Shown here piece by piece: positions 15,826-22,183 of a DNA stretch of 22,987 bases. Within the stretch, counting starts at the first letter, position 1; each line of letters starts with the position of its first letter. The notes under the pieces are model-generated. The model saw only the letters and a program-made list of their open reading frames with translations, was not told where the DNA came from and did no database searches. Position numbers and translations under genes: made by a program. The DNA is taken from positions 1-22,987 of the forward strand of contig CAMYNZ010000012.1 in the NCBI GenBank assembly GCA_947259865.1, written 5' to 3'. The DNA comes from an uncultured Desulfobacterales bacterium (GTDB lineage Bacteria; Desulfobacterota; Desulfobacteria; Desulfobacterales; G020354645).

Positions 15826-15930
15826 CGTTGTTTCCTCATCGATACTCGAAAGTCTCTCTTGTTTTTTAATACAGTTACAATTTTCATGATAGGCTTCATC
15901 AATACTGTTGTACCATATGCCTCTAATCCG

Positions 15931-16072
15931 AACTGGTTACAAAACTTTAGATCATGTTCGAAGGCAAGGCGCAAGGTGACGAAAAAGCGGAGCATGCACG
16001 TCAGTATGTGAGCATTTTGAGTCGGCTTGCAACGCAGCCATTCGGACATTAGATGAAGTTTTTAAATCAGTT
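15931..16072. repeat. Palindromic dispersed-repeat-like element between soxD and soxB
   Basis: The arms 15930-15975 and about 16027-16073 align as an imperfect inverted repeat (shared GAACTG, TT, AAAACTT, ATGT.CGAA, GCAAG, GAC blocks). The right tip coincides with the soxB stop codon. The interior (AAAAAGCGGAGCATGCACG, then GTGAGCATTTTGAGTC) has the look of dispersed intergenic repeats that I associate with Desulfobacterota genomes, from memory. It is about 142 bp, has no coding capacity of its own and separates soxB from soxD. Confidence 0.7.
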
Positions 16073-17293
16073 CTAATTGTTTGGACTGTAGTTTACTATC
16101 GCCGCCGTCTCCCCCATCAACCTGTGATTCTCGTACCGATCCAGTGAAAAAGGCTTTAAGATATCCGGACATTCATCCGTGGCCATAAACTGAGCCATAT
16201 ACTTGCCGGTGACCGCACACGATTTGAATCCGAAATAGCCCCACCCGCAGTCCATGAAATAGCCTTCAATAAGGTCATTACCATCTAAAATCGGTGCCAT
16301 GTCCGGCGTCATATCGGCAAGACCGCCCCAGGACCGCATGAATTTAACTGCTTTCAGACACGGCATTAACTCGGTTAGCGCTTCGGCCTGGTGTTTGATA
16401 TAGTCGGCAGTGGTCCCGGTGGTGTAATTGGGCCAGGGATCCATGTGGGAACCGGTTGCAATTTCGCCCTTGAGGGTCTGATTGGCATACACGTGGTATC
16501 CTCCCGAGGAAACCACGTGATGCAGCAGGGGCTTGAGCGGCTCCGTCACCATGGCCTGGATGGTTAACACGCTGATGGGCAGCCGGATTCCCAGCATTTG
16601 CTGCGAGATGGCAGCCGAATAAGCGCCGGCGGCATTGAGCACCCGCGGTGTTGCTATTTTGCCCTTGTTGGTATCCGCGGCTACCATCTTACCATTTTTA
16701 ACCGTCAATCCGGTGATTTCGGTATCCTGATGAATGTGCACACCGAATTTGGCACAACCTTTTGCCAATCCCCAGACCACTGCATCATGGCGCACGATAC
16801 CGCCCGGCGGGTGGTACATGCCGCCGCAGATTGGATACCGGGGTCGCTGGGAGATATCGAGTGCCGGTATTAATTCTTTGCATTCCTTGGGGTCGACCAG
16901 CCAGCTGTCGATCCCGTGGAACCGGGCAGAGGCTACCTGCAAGCGCTGAGCCTTGAGGGCCGCCTCGCTGTGGGCCAAACTCAGGAGCCCGCAGTTATAG
17001 AACATCAGATTGTAATTCAACTCTTTGGTCAATATTGGCCATAAATCAAGGGCCTCTTTATAAAGGGGAAGGTTTTCCTGGGTGCGCTGGTTGGCGCGAA
17101 CAATGGCCGTGTTTCGTCCGGCGCCGCCGTATCCAATATAGCGCTTTTCGATAACGGCAACATTGGCCATACCGTGATCGCGGGCCAAAAAGTAAGCGGT
17201 AGCCAGGCCATGCAGGCCACCACCGATAATTATGGCGTCATAGCTTTTTTGTAACTGCGGTTTTCCCCACAGGCGTTTGTATTTCCCAAACAT
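16073..17293 (-). CDS. soxB: Sarcosine oxidase beta subunit-like flavoprotein
   Basis: This FAD/FMN amine oxidoreductase is the catalytic subunit of the heterotetramer. YDAIIIGGGLHGLATAY near the N terminus is the FAD Rossmann motif, and GGIVRHDAVVWG carries the histidine that aligns with the covalent-FMN histidine of characterised beta subunits. The closing motif CGWGYFGFKSCAVTGKYMA is typical. I chose ATG 17293 (MFGKYKRLWGKP, 406 residues) because this matches the family N terminus. The frame is open for 30 more codons upstream, but most of those (17328-17383) belong to an inserted inverted-repeat element and read through its terminal repeat. AGGAAAGG lies about 12 nt upstream of 17293. It is the first gene of the soxBDAG-mttB-M20 series. 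Confidence 0.88.
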   Translation of the reverse strand: MFGKYKRLWGKPQLQKSYDAIIIGGGLHGLATAYFLARDHGMANVAVIEKRYIGYGGAGRNTAIVRANQRTQENLPLYKEALDLWPILTKELNYNLMFYNCGLLSLAHSEAALKAQRLQVASARFHGIDSWLVDPKECKELIPALDISQRPRYPICGGMYHPPGGIVRHDAVVWGLAKGCAKFGVHIHQDTEITGLTVKNGKMVAADTNKGKIATPRVLNAAGAYSAAISQQMLGIRLPISVLTIQAMVTEPLKPLLHHVVSSGGYHVYANQTLKGEIATGSHMDPWPNYTTGTTADYIKHQAEALTELMPCLKAVKFMRSWGGLADMTPDMAPILDGNDLIEGYFMDCGWGYFGFKSCAVTGKYMAQFMATDECPDILKPFSLDRYENHRLMGETAAIVNYSPNN

Positions 17294-17319
17294 ATGAATT
17301 GCCGGCCTTTCCTGCTGCA

Positions 17320-17611
17320 AAATAGTTGAGGGGTCGGGGAGTTTTTTTGACGAGGTCGCTGCATGAATCATCAGCGACTGCATCGTGCAAACTCATGCAT
17401 AAGGGGTCGTAGCCAAAGAACAGCGATTAGACATTAAAACAATGGGTTAGGGGTAAAATCAACATCGTGCCCCCAAGACACCTTTGGGTTACCGCCTGTT
17501 CCTTGGCAACGCTCCCTAATGCCTTCAGACAGTGCACGATTTCGCTGCTGATAATTCATTTCGCTATTATCACAGGTTGGCAGGAAAAACTCCCCGACCC
17601 CTCAAATAGTT
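17320..17611. mobile_element. MITE-like non-coding insertion element with 8-bp target-site duplication
   Basis: GAGGGGTCGGGGAGTTTTT (17328-17346) is perfectly repeated in inverse orientation at 17585-17603. Directly outside, AAATAGTT occurs at 17320-17327 and again at 17604-17611, as expected for a duplicated target (the TT/AA at the tips leaves the exact boundary ambiguous by 1-2 nt). The arms stay similar inward for about 80 nt: ATGAATCATCAGCG at 17364 against ATGAATTATCAGCA on the minus strand at 17559. The 276-bp element has no transposase gene, so it would need a helper in trans. It fills the space between soxB and the DUF721 gene and so may remove or supply the soxB promoter. Confidence 0.8.
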
Positions 17612-17691
17612 ATAATTCACACTCCATTTTGTTTATGCACAATTGAGGTAGTATTTTGTTAGTGAGCTAAAAATGACTTTGGATTGATCAT

Positions 17692-18009
17692 ATGGGTAAC
17701 TATCGTAAAAAGTCAAAAAAATCTGTTCATATTGGCGGGATTTTAAATGATGTACTCAAAACACTGCGCCCTGAGGCTGACAGCGGGTTGGTGCAGGTCT
17801 GGCCATTATGGGATGATGCCGTCGGAAGGGCTATTGCCGAAAATGCGCGCCCCGCGGCCTTCAAAGGAAAATTATTGTTGGTCCATGTTTCAAGTTCGCC
17901 CTGGGTTCATCAGCTTCAATTTTTAAAAAGAGAAATCATACAAAAACTAAACGCCGCACTGGGGCAAGACTTGATCGAAGACATTAAATTCAAGATCGGA
18001 CCGGTTTGA
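17692..18009 (+). CDS. DUF721 / DciA-like protein
   Basis: The 105-residue protein has the DUF721 pattern: a basic N terminus (YRKKSKKS), a helical VLKTL segment, VWPLWDDAVGRAIAENARP at about 35-53, then KLLLVHVSSSPWVHQLQFLKREII, the characteristic beta strand and W-x-x-x-L helix of DciA. DciA proteins help load the replicative helicase DnaB in bacteria that lack DnaC or DnaI; whether this member does so is inferred from the family. ATG 17692 has no good ribosome binding site. It is the first rightward gene after the 17328-17603 element and is followed by the locus B hairpin array. Confidence 0.8.
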   Translation: MGNYRKKSKKSVHIGGILNDVLKTLRPEADSGLVQVWPLWDDAVGRAIAENARPAAFKGKLLLVHVSSSPWVHQLQFLKREIIQKLNAALGQDLIEDIKFKIGPV

Positions 18010-18085
18010 TTAAAACGCTTAGTTTAATGCTAATTCGCAAGGCTTAAGCTTTGCCTCCAATATGGAATACTGCAAAAAACGACAT

Positions 18086-18157
18086 GTTGCCAGTTACGGG
18101 TTACGAGTGACGAGTTAAAAGAGGAGATTATTCCAGTTAGAACACGAAACACGAAAC
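18086..18157. repeat. Heptamer-phased inverted repeat array (locus B, GTTACGR type)
   Basis: GTT/GTG cores lie at 18086, 18093, 18100, 18107 and 18114, all 7 nt apart (GTTACGG, GTTACGA, GTGACGA). The opposite arm has AAC cores at 18141, 18148 and 18155, again 7 nt apart (GAACACG, AAACACG, AAACGCG). The units pair only partly (about 5 of 7 positions), so this is a weaker or older copy of the same arrangement. It fills the gap between the DUF721 gene and the methyltransferase gene. Confidence 0.8.
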
Positions 18158-18174
18158 GCGGTTAAATTTTCGAC

Positions 18175-18897
18175 GTGAATTCCCTAACAACCGACAGCTT
18201 CTTTGATGGTCGTATCCGCATTAAACAACATCGATACGGTTATCGATTTTCCATCGACGCAGTCTTATTGGCCCATCACGCCGATCCCAAACCGGGCCAT
18301 CGGGTGGTGGATCTCGGCACCGGTTGCGGCATCATCCCCTTGATATTGACCTATCGCCATCCCAACCTGCAGGTATACGGTATTGAAGTTCAGGCTGAGC
18401 TGGCCGCAGTAGCGGAGCGTAATATATTGGATAATCAAATGGATGGCCGTATTTCGATATTACACCAGGATATGAACACGCTGAAAATCAATAGGATTTC
18501 CGACCCGGTGGATTTGGTTATTAGCAATCCGCCATATAGAAAGTCCGATTCAGGCAGAATAAATCCTGATCGACAGCGTGCAGTGGCCAGGCATGAAATC
18601 AGAACGACGCTGAGCGACGTCATCCGAACCGCTCGACGCATACTGCGCCCGTTTGGTCAGTTTTTAACCATCTATACCGCAGATCGAACGACCGATTTAT
18701 TTACCCAGCTGAGGTCTGCAGACCTGGAACCAAAATATTTACGCTCGATTCATTCAACCCGGAATTCGGAAGCCAAATTAATCCTTGTAGAAGCCCTAAA
18801 AGGTGGTGGCCCGGGTATAAAAATCGGCCCTTCTCTGGTTATTTATCGGACAAATGGGTCTTACACAGCTGAAGTTGAAAGTATGTTTGCGCCCTGA
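18175..18897 (+). CDS. trmN: tRNA1(Val) (adenine-37-N6)-methyltransferase-like protein
   Basis: The 240-residue S-adenosylmethionine-dependent methyltransferase of the TrmN6/YfiC type starts with TTDSFFDGRIRIKQ and RYGYRFSIDAVLLA, the family's N-terminal signature. SAM motif I, VVDLGTGCGI, is at 44-53 and the N6-adenine catalytic motif NPPY at 118-121, followed by a RHE-containing loop (139-141). In E. coli the homologue methylates A37 of tRNA1(Val). GTG 18175 is the only start that keeps the signature; no strong ribosome binding site is seen, and the locus B array ends shortly before it. It lies upstream of the tRNA-Ser genes on the same strand. A release-factor or rRNA N-methyltransferase is less likely because of the N-terminal signature. 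Confidence 0.85.
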   Translation: MNSLTTDSFFDGRIRIKQHRYGYRFSIDAVLLAHHADPKPGHRVVDLGTGCGIIPLILTYRHPNLQVYGIEVQAELAAVAERNILDNQMDGRISILHQDMNTLKINRISDPVDLVISNPPYRKSDSGRINPDRQRAVARHEIRTTLSDVIRTARRILRPFGQFLTIYTADRTTDLFTQLRSADLEPKYLRSIHSTRNSEAKLILVEALKGGGPGIKIGPSLVIYRTNGSYTAEVESMFAP

Positions 18898-18938
18898 TCT
18901 GCGGACTGACTGCATCGATTTGAAACTGTTTAAATTGA

Positions 18939-18967
18939 TTGACACGTCAGGCCAAAAATTATATTGA
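18939..18967 (+). promoter_or_regulatory. Probable promoter of tRNA-Ser(CGA)
   Basis: A consensus TTGACA (18939-18944) is 17 nt from TATTGA (18962-18967); a better hexamer TATATT (18960-18965) would give a short 15-nt spacer. The tRNA begins about 25-30 nt further on. Confidence 0.5.
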
Positions 18968-18997
18968 GACCTACCGCATTTGATTTATTGAGGTGTT

Positions 18998-19090
18998 GGA
19001 GAGGTGGCCGAGTGGCTGAAGGCTCCGCTCTCGAAAAGCGGTATCCTGCCAAAAGCGGGATCGTGGGTTCGAATCCCACCCTCTCCGCCA
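18998..19090 (+). tRNA. tRNA-Ser (anticodon CGA)
   Basis: This is a 93-nt class II tRNA with an encoded CCA end (19088-19090). The acceptor stem GGAGAGG pairs with CCTCTCC. The anticodon arm CCGCT-CTCGAAA-AGCGG gives anticodon CGA, reading UCG. A long variable arm is typical of serine tRNAs, and the T arm is GTGGG-TTCGAAT-CCCAC. All stems are well paired. Confidence 0.96.
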
Positions 19091-19117
19091 GGAATTGCAA
19101 GGGCCTTTGCTTATGTG

Positions 19118-19194
19118 GTTCCAGGTTCCCCGTTCAACGTTCAAGGTTACCCTGGTCGTGAATCTTTTAACCACTGAACCCTGAACCTTTGAAC
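19118..19194. repeat. Heptamer-phased inverted repeat array (locus D, GTTC/GAAC type) between the two tRNA-Ser genes
   Basis: GTTC/GTTA cores occur at 19118, 19125, 19132, 19139 and 19146, all exactly 7 nt apart (GTTCCAG, GTTCCCC, GTTCAAC, GTTCAAG, GTTACCC). The opposite arm has TAAC at 19168 and GAAC at 19176, 19183 and 19191 (8, 7, 8 nt). The hairpin lies wholly between two tRNA genes and could affect co-transcript processing or termination. Confidence 0.85.
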
Positions 19195-19247
19195 CCTATT
19201 GGTTTCGGCTTGTCTTGGTTAGATAGACCGGCTTTTTTTTCATATCC

Positions 19248-19341
19248 GGAGAGATGTCCGAGCTGGTTGAAGGAGCACGACTGGAAATCGTGTGTGCTGT
19301 CAAAAGCGGCACCGAGGGTTCGAATCCCTCTCTCTCCGCCA
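19248..19341 (+). tRNA. tRNA-Ser (anticodon GGA)
   Basis: This is a 94-nt class II tRNA with an encoded CCA (19339-19341). The acceptor stem GGAGAGA pairs with TCTCTCC. The anticodon arm CACGA-CTGGAAA-TCGTG gives anticodon GGA, reading UCC and UCU. It has a long variable arm and the T arm GAGGG-TTCGAAT-CCCTC. Acceptor and T arms closely resemble those of the upstream tRNA-Ser, consistent with shared ancestry. Confidence 0.96.
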
Positions 19342-19353
19342 AACAAATATCAC

Positions 19354-19642
19354 TGAGGCCGTGTCATGACACCTCAAATTCGTCATTCCGGACGAGTTTA
19401 CCGGAGGTGAGGGAGATCCGTGGTTCGACAGGCTCGCCACTGTGAGTGAAGGCGAATGGGAATCCATAATATACAAATAAAATCAATATGTTCTGGCTCT
19501 TGGCTGGCCCTCTTAAATCACCCAAAAGGGTGTTCGCGAAGCGGAATTTAACAGGGTGCGCGCGCGCTTCCGTCTTGGCTGAAAGCTTCGCCGGACGGTC
19601 GCGGGAGTTGGCCGGGATGACCCATTATGACACAGTCTCGAT
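19354..19642. mobile_element. Possible degenerate MITE-like element between tRNA-Ser and dnaX
   Basis: The left end GAGGCCGTGTCATGA (19355-19369) matches the inverse of the right end near 19626-19639 at 12 of 15 positions. Further in, GTCATTCCGG (19382-19391) matches the inverse of CCGGGATGAC (19612-19621). The interior (329-nt gene-free gap 19342-19670) holds GGTTCGACAGGCTCGCCAC and other motifs typical of dispersed intergenic repeats, but no coding frame. No target-site duplication is evident. Confidence 0.55.
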
Positions 19643-19670
19643 AGAAGTGGTCTCGTAAAAAAAATGAATT

Positions 19671-21368
19671 ATGTCCTATCTCGTTCTTGCACGAAAATAC
19701 CGTCCTCAAACTTTTGATCGAGTTATTGGCCAGGAACACATTACGCAAACCCTGAGCAACGCTATTGCTTCGAATCGAGTTTCTCACGCTATTTTGTTTT
19801 CCGGCCCACGAGGAACCGGAAAAACAACCGTTGCCCGCATCCTGGCCAAGGCTCTGAATTGCATAAACGGACCGGTTCCGATACCCTGCAATGATTGCCG
19901 TTCCTGTAAAGAAATAACTTCGGGCAAGGCAGTTGATGTTTTCGAGATCGACGGTGCCTCCAACAACAGCGTTGAGCAGGTGCGCGAATTGCGGGAAAAC
20001 GTTAAGTACATGCCGGCCCACAGTACCTATAAAATTTATATCATTGATGAAGTGCACATGCTGAGCACCCCGGCCTTCAACGCGCTTTTAAAAACGCTTG
20101 AAGAACCACCGGTACACATACAGTTTCTTTTCGCCACCACAGAACCGCATAAAATTCCGATTACCATTCTTTCCCGCTGCCAGCGACACGACTTCAAACG
20201 CATAAAGCGCGAACTGATTGAGAAACATACCCAATCTATCTGCCGGCAAGAAGGGGTTGATATCGAAGAGCGTTGTTTATGGCTCATCGCACGTGAAGCC
20301 GGTGGCAGTATGCGGGATGCCCTGAGCCTTCTGGATCAGGTCATGACCTGTACAGAGGACAGAATTACATATGAAAATGTGCTGGATATTCTGGGCATTA
20401 TTGATCGAAAATTTATTTTCGATATTTCAAATGCCGCCTTAAAAAACGACGTGGCCGAACTTCTCAATGGCCTGGATGGTGTGTATGATCGTGGCCATGA
20501 TATGAAAAAGTTATACGCTGATCTCCTGGAACATTTCAGAAATTTATTGGTCATCAAAATCGGGACAAATGTTAATAAGCTGGTGGGTTTTCCCTCACAT
20601 GAAATTGATTTGATGCAGGACCAGGTAAAGGACGTGTCTGCAGGCTATTTAAACCAGATATTTGATCTGCTTTTCAAGGAGGAGCCTACGGTTAAATTTT
20701 CGGCCAATCCTAAAATGGCCCTGGAATTAGCCTTTATCAGGATTTTTCAGGTTAAACCGGCGCTATCTATCGATTTTCTGATAGATTCTCTAGACCGATT
20801 AAGACAGGAAATATCCGGTCAATCACCAGGGGAGATACATGAGAACCCGACAGATGAAAGTGAGACCGAACATGCCATCAGGCCAATGGGTGGGGAAAAT
20901 CATCCGGAACAGCGGAAACCGGCTGCTGCCGGCAGAAACATCTCGCCCCAAAAAAAATCATCAGGCGCTGCGGCCCTCACTGAAAATCCGGAACAAACCT
21001 GGCACAGGATCTATGAAATTATATCCGAAAGGCAACCATCCCTGGCGGCTAACTTAAGCAAAGCCCAATTAAAACGACTTACCAGGCGCCGGCTTGAAAT
21101 AGAAGTGGACGGCAATGGCTTTGTTGTCGACAGGATCAAGCGCAACAAATATCTGGAAATACTCAAAACAGTCTGCCGGGAGTTATTCGGTAGAGACATG
21201 GAAATCGTTATAACTGCCAAAAAGGTTCCCTCCGGTGCAGATCAGAAAAAAAAAAGTAACGATTTAGATTTAAAAAACAACGCTATAAGCCATCCGCTGG
21301 TGGCTGATGCCATAGATATTTTTGACGGTCAAATTGTGGACGTGAAAATAAAGCGGGGACACAATTGA
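19671..21368 (+). CDS. dnaX: DNA polymerase III subunit gamma/tau
   Basis: The 565-residue clamp-loader ATPase has Walker A GPRGTGKT at 45-52, the zinc-binding cysteines Cys64/73/76/79, Walker B IDEVH at 125-129, sensor ATTEPHK at 155-161 and the SRC arginine-finger motif at 168-170. Clamp-loader domains II-III extend to about residue 365. A variable linker (about 375-430) and a C-terminal domain follow, ending in HPLVADAIDIFDGQIVDVKI. The linker contains an A8 run (20950-20957, codons 427-429) and the C-terminal part an A10 run (21246-21255, codons 526-529), both candidate slippage sites for a shorter gamma form. ATG 19671 (MSYLVLARKYRPQTF) matches the family start although its ribosome binding site is weak. 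The order dnaX-ybaB-recR is widely conserved. Confidence 0.96.
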   Translation: MSYLVLARKYRPQTFDRVIGQEHITQTLSNAIASNRVSHAILFSGPRGTGKTTVARILAKALNCINGPVPIPCNDCRSCKEITSGKAVDVFEIDGASNNSVEQVRELRENVKYMPAHSTYKIYIIDEVHMLSTPAFNALLKTLEEPPVHIQFLFATTEPHKIPITILSRCQRHDFKRIKRELIEKHTQSICRQEGVDIEERCLWLIAREAGGSMRDALSLLDQVMTCTEDRITYENVLDILGIIDRKFIFDISNAALKNDVAELLNGLDGVYDRGHDMKKLYADLLEHFRNLLVIKIGTNVNKLVGFPSHEIDLMQDQVKDVSAGYLNQIFDLLFKEEPTVKFSANPKMALELAFIRIFQVKPALSIDFLIDSLDRLRQEISGQSPGEIHENPTDESETEHAIRPMGGENHPEQRKPAAAGRNISPQKKSSGAAALTENPEQTWHRIYEIISERQPSLAANLSKAQLKRLTRRRLEIEVDGNGFVVDRIKRNKYLEILKTVCRELFGRDMEIVITAKKVPSGADQKKKSNDLDLKNNAISHPLVADAIDIFDGQIVDVKIKRGHN

Positions 21369-21385
21369 GCGGTCCCGGGATCCCC

Positions 21386-21699
21386 GTTCAAGGTTCAGGG
21401 TTCAGGGTTCAAGGTTCAGGGTTCCCCGTTCAAGGTTCAAGGTTAAAGTGGTTAAAGGATAGTTCATTACTGCCTAATTCTGGACGTCTGCAACTTTTAA
21501 CCAATGGATGAAGCCACAAGCGTCGCTAGCTTCACAATGACTTCTAGTAATTTGGTAGACAGTCATTACCCAACCCTGAACCTTGAATCCGACTCGGCTG
21601 CCTTCGACAAACTCAGGCCCCGAGGGTGCCGAGGGGAGTTCGTCACAGGCTGAACCTTAAACCCTGAACCTTTGAACACCGAACTTTCAATCGCTTAAC
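21386..21699. repeat. Heptamer-phased inverted repeat array (locus E, longest copy, GTTCARG type)
   Basis: Nine consecutive units begin at 21386 and every 7 nt up to 21442 (GTTCAAG, GTTCAGG, GTTCCCC, GTTAAAG variants). The complementary arm is in two parts: AAC/AAC/AAT cores at 21572, 21579 and 21586, then AAC-type cores at 21653, 21660, 21667, 21675, 21682, 21689 and 21697 (mostly 7 nt, some 8). The intervening 21589-21651 looks like a separate insertion. It occupies almost all of the 350-nt dnaX-ybaB gap, which contains no gene. Confidence 0.88.
21589..21651. repeat. Hairpin-forming insert within the right arm of locus E
   Basis: CTCGGCTGCCTTCG (21593-21606) is nearly complementary to CGAGGGTGCCGAG (21621-21633). 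It interrupts the 7-nt register of the GAAC units. Its TTCGACAAACTC resembles TTCGACAGGCTC in the element at 19354-19642, so the two may share a dispersed-repeat origin. Confidence 0.5.
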
Positions 21700-21718
21700 C
21701 CAGTTAGGAGGTATATTG

Positions 21719-22030
21719 ATGAAAGGCATGGGCAATATGATGAAGCAAGCCCAGAAGCTTCAGACCAAAATGCTTAAATTACAGGAAGAGTTGGCTGAAA
21801 AAACGGTCGAGACTACCGCCGGCGGCGGAATGGTCAAAGTTGTTGCCAACGGCAAACAGCAAATCGTATCTCTTCAAATAGAAAAGGAAGTAGTTGATCC
21901 CGAAGACGTGGAAATGCTGCAGGATTTGATCCTTGCGGCCGTAAATGATGCTTTGACCAAATCTCAGGAAATGGTTTCGGCGGAAATGGGTAAATTGACC
22001 GGCGGTTTGAATATTCCGGGATTAACTTAA
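21719..22030 (+). CDS. ybaB: YbaB/EbfC family nucleoid-associated protein
   Basis: The 103-residue DNA-binding protein starts [18 protein letters not shown] and contains the helical Met/Gln/Lys-rich N terminus, the central [20 protein letters not shown] strand region and a C-terminal helix ([20 protein letters not shown]), all typical of YbaB. Members bind DNA as dimers. ATG 21719 is preferred over the TTG 3 nt upstream because AGGAGG (21706-21711) is then 7 nt away. It sits between dnaX and recR, the conserved order in many bacteria, but here both flanking gaps are filled by heptamer hairpin arrays. Confidence 0.95.
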   Translation: MKGMGNMMKQAQKLQTKMLKLQEELAEKTVETTAGGGMVKVVANGKQQIVSLQIEKEVVDPEDVEMLQDLILAAVNDALTKSQEMVSAEMGKLTGGLNIPGLT

Positions 22031-22034
22031 ATGG

Positions 22035-22120
22035 GTTGCGAGTTCCGAGTTGCGGGTTTCAATAAGAAATAATTCCAATTAAAACGCTTACCACGCAACG
22101 CGCAACACGTAACACGCAAC
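22035..22120. repeat. Heptamer-phased inverted repeat array (locus C, GTTGCGN type)
   Basis: GTT cores lie at 22035, 22042, 22049 and 22056 (GTTGCGA, GTTCCGA, GTTGCGG). AAC cores on the other arm lie at 22097, 22104, 22111 and 22118 (ACGCAAC, GCGCAAC, ACGTAAC, ACGCAAC). All steps are exactly 7 nt. Reverse-complemented, the right arm reads GTTGCGT, GTTACGT, GTTGCGC, GTTGCGT, so the same 7-nt module is used on both sides. It occupies the ybaB-recR spacer. Confidence 0.88.
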
Positions 22121-22183
22121 GGCAATATAATTCTACACAAACGGAATTTTTTCTATCGGCTATGGTTCCAAGGAACGACACAC

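Noticed and set aside
15816..16049. 77-codon minus-strand frame between soxB and soxD
   Set aside because: Most of it is translation of the palindromic element at 15931-16072 and it overlaps the soxD start. There is no independent sign of a gene.
17294..17383. 30-residue N-terminal extension of SoxB starting at ATG 17383
   Set aside because: Most of it (17328-17383) is encoded by the inserted element, including its terminal repeat, and family members begin at the MFGKYKRLW position.
17434..17559. 41-codon minus-strand frame (MNYQQRNRALSEGIRERC...) inside the 17328-17603 element
   Set aside because: It has no ribosome binding site. The opposite arm reads a similar MNHQRLHRA frame only because the two arms are homologous DNA, and the 8955 copy diverges after six codons. 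It is more likely repeat DNA than a peptide gene.
21386..21448. CRISPR array
   Set aside because: The repeats are only 7 nt with no spacers, and the complementary arm shows an inverted hairpin layout. There are no cas genes.
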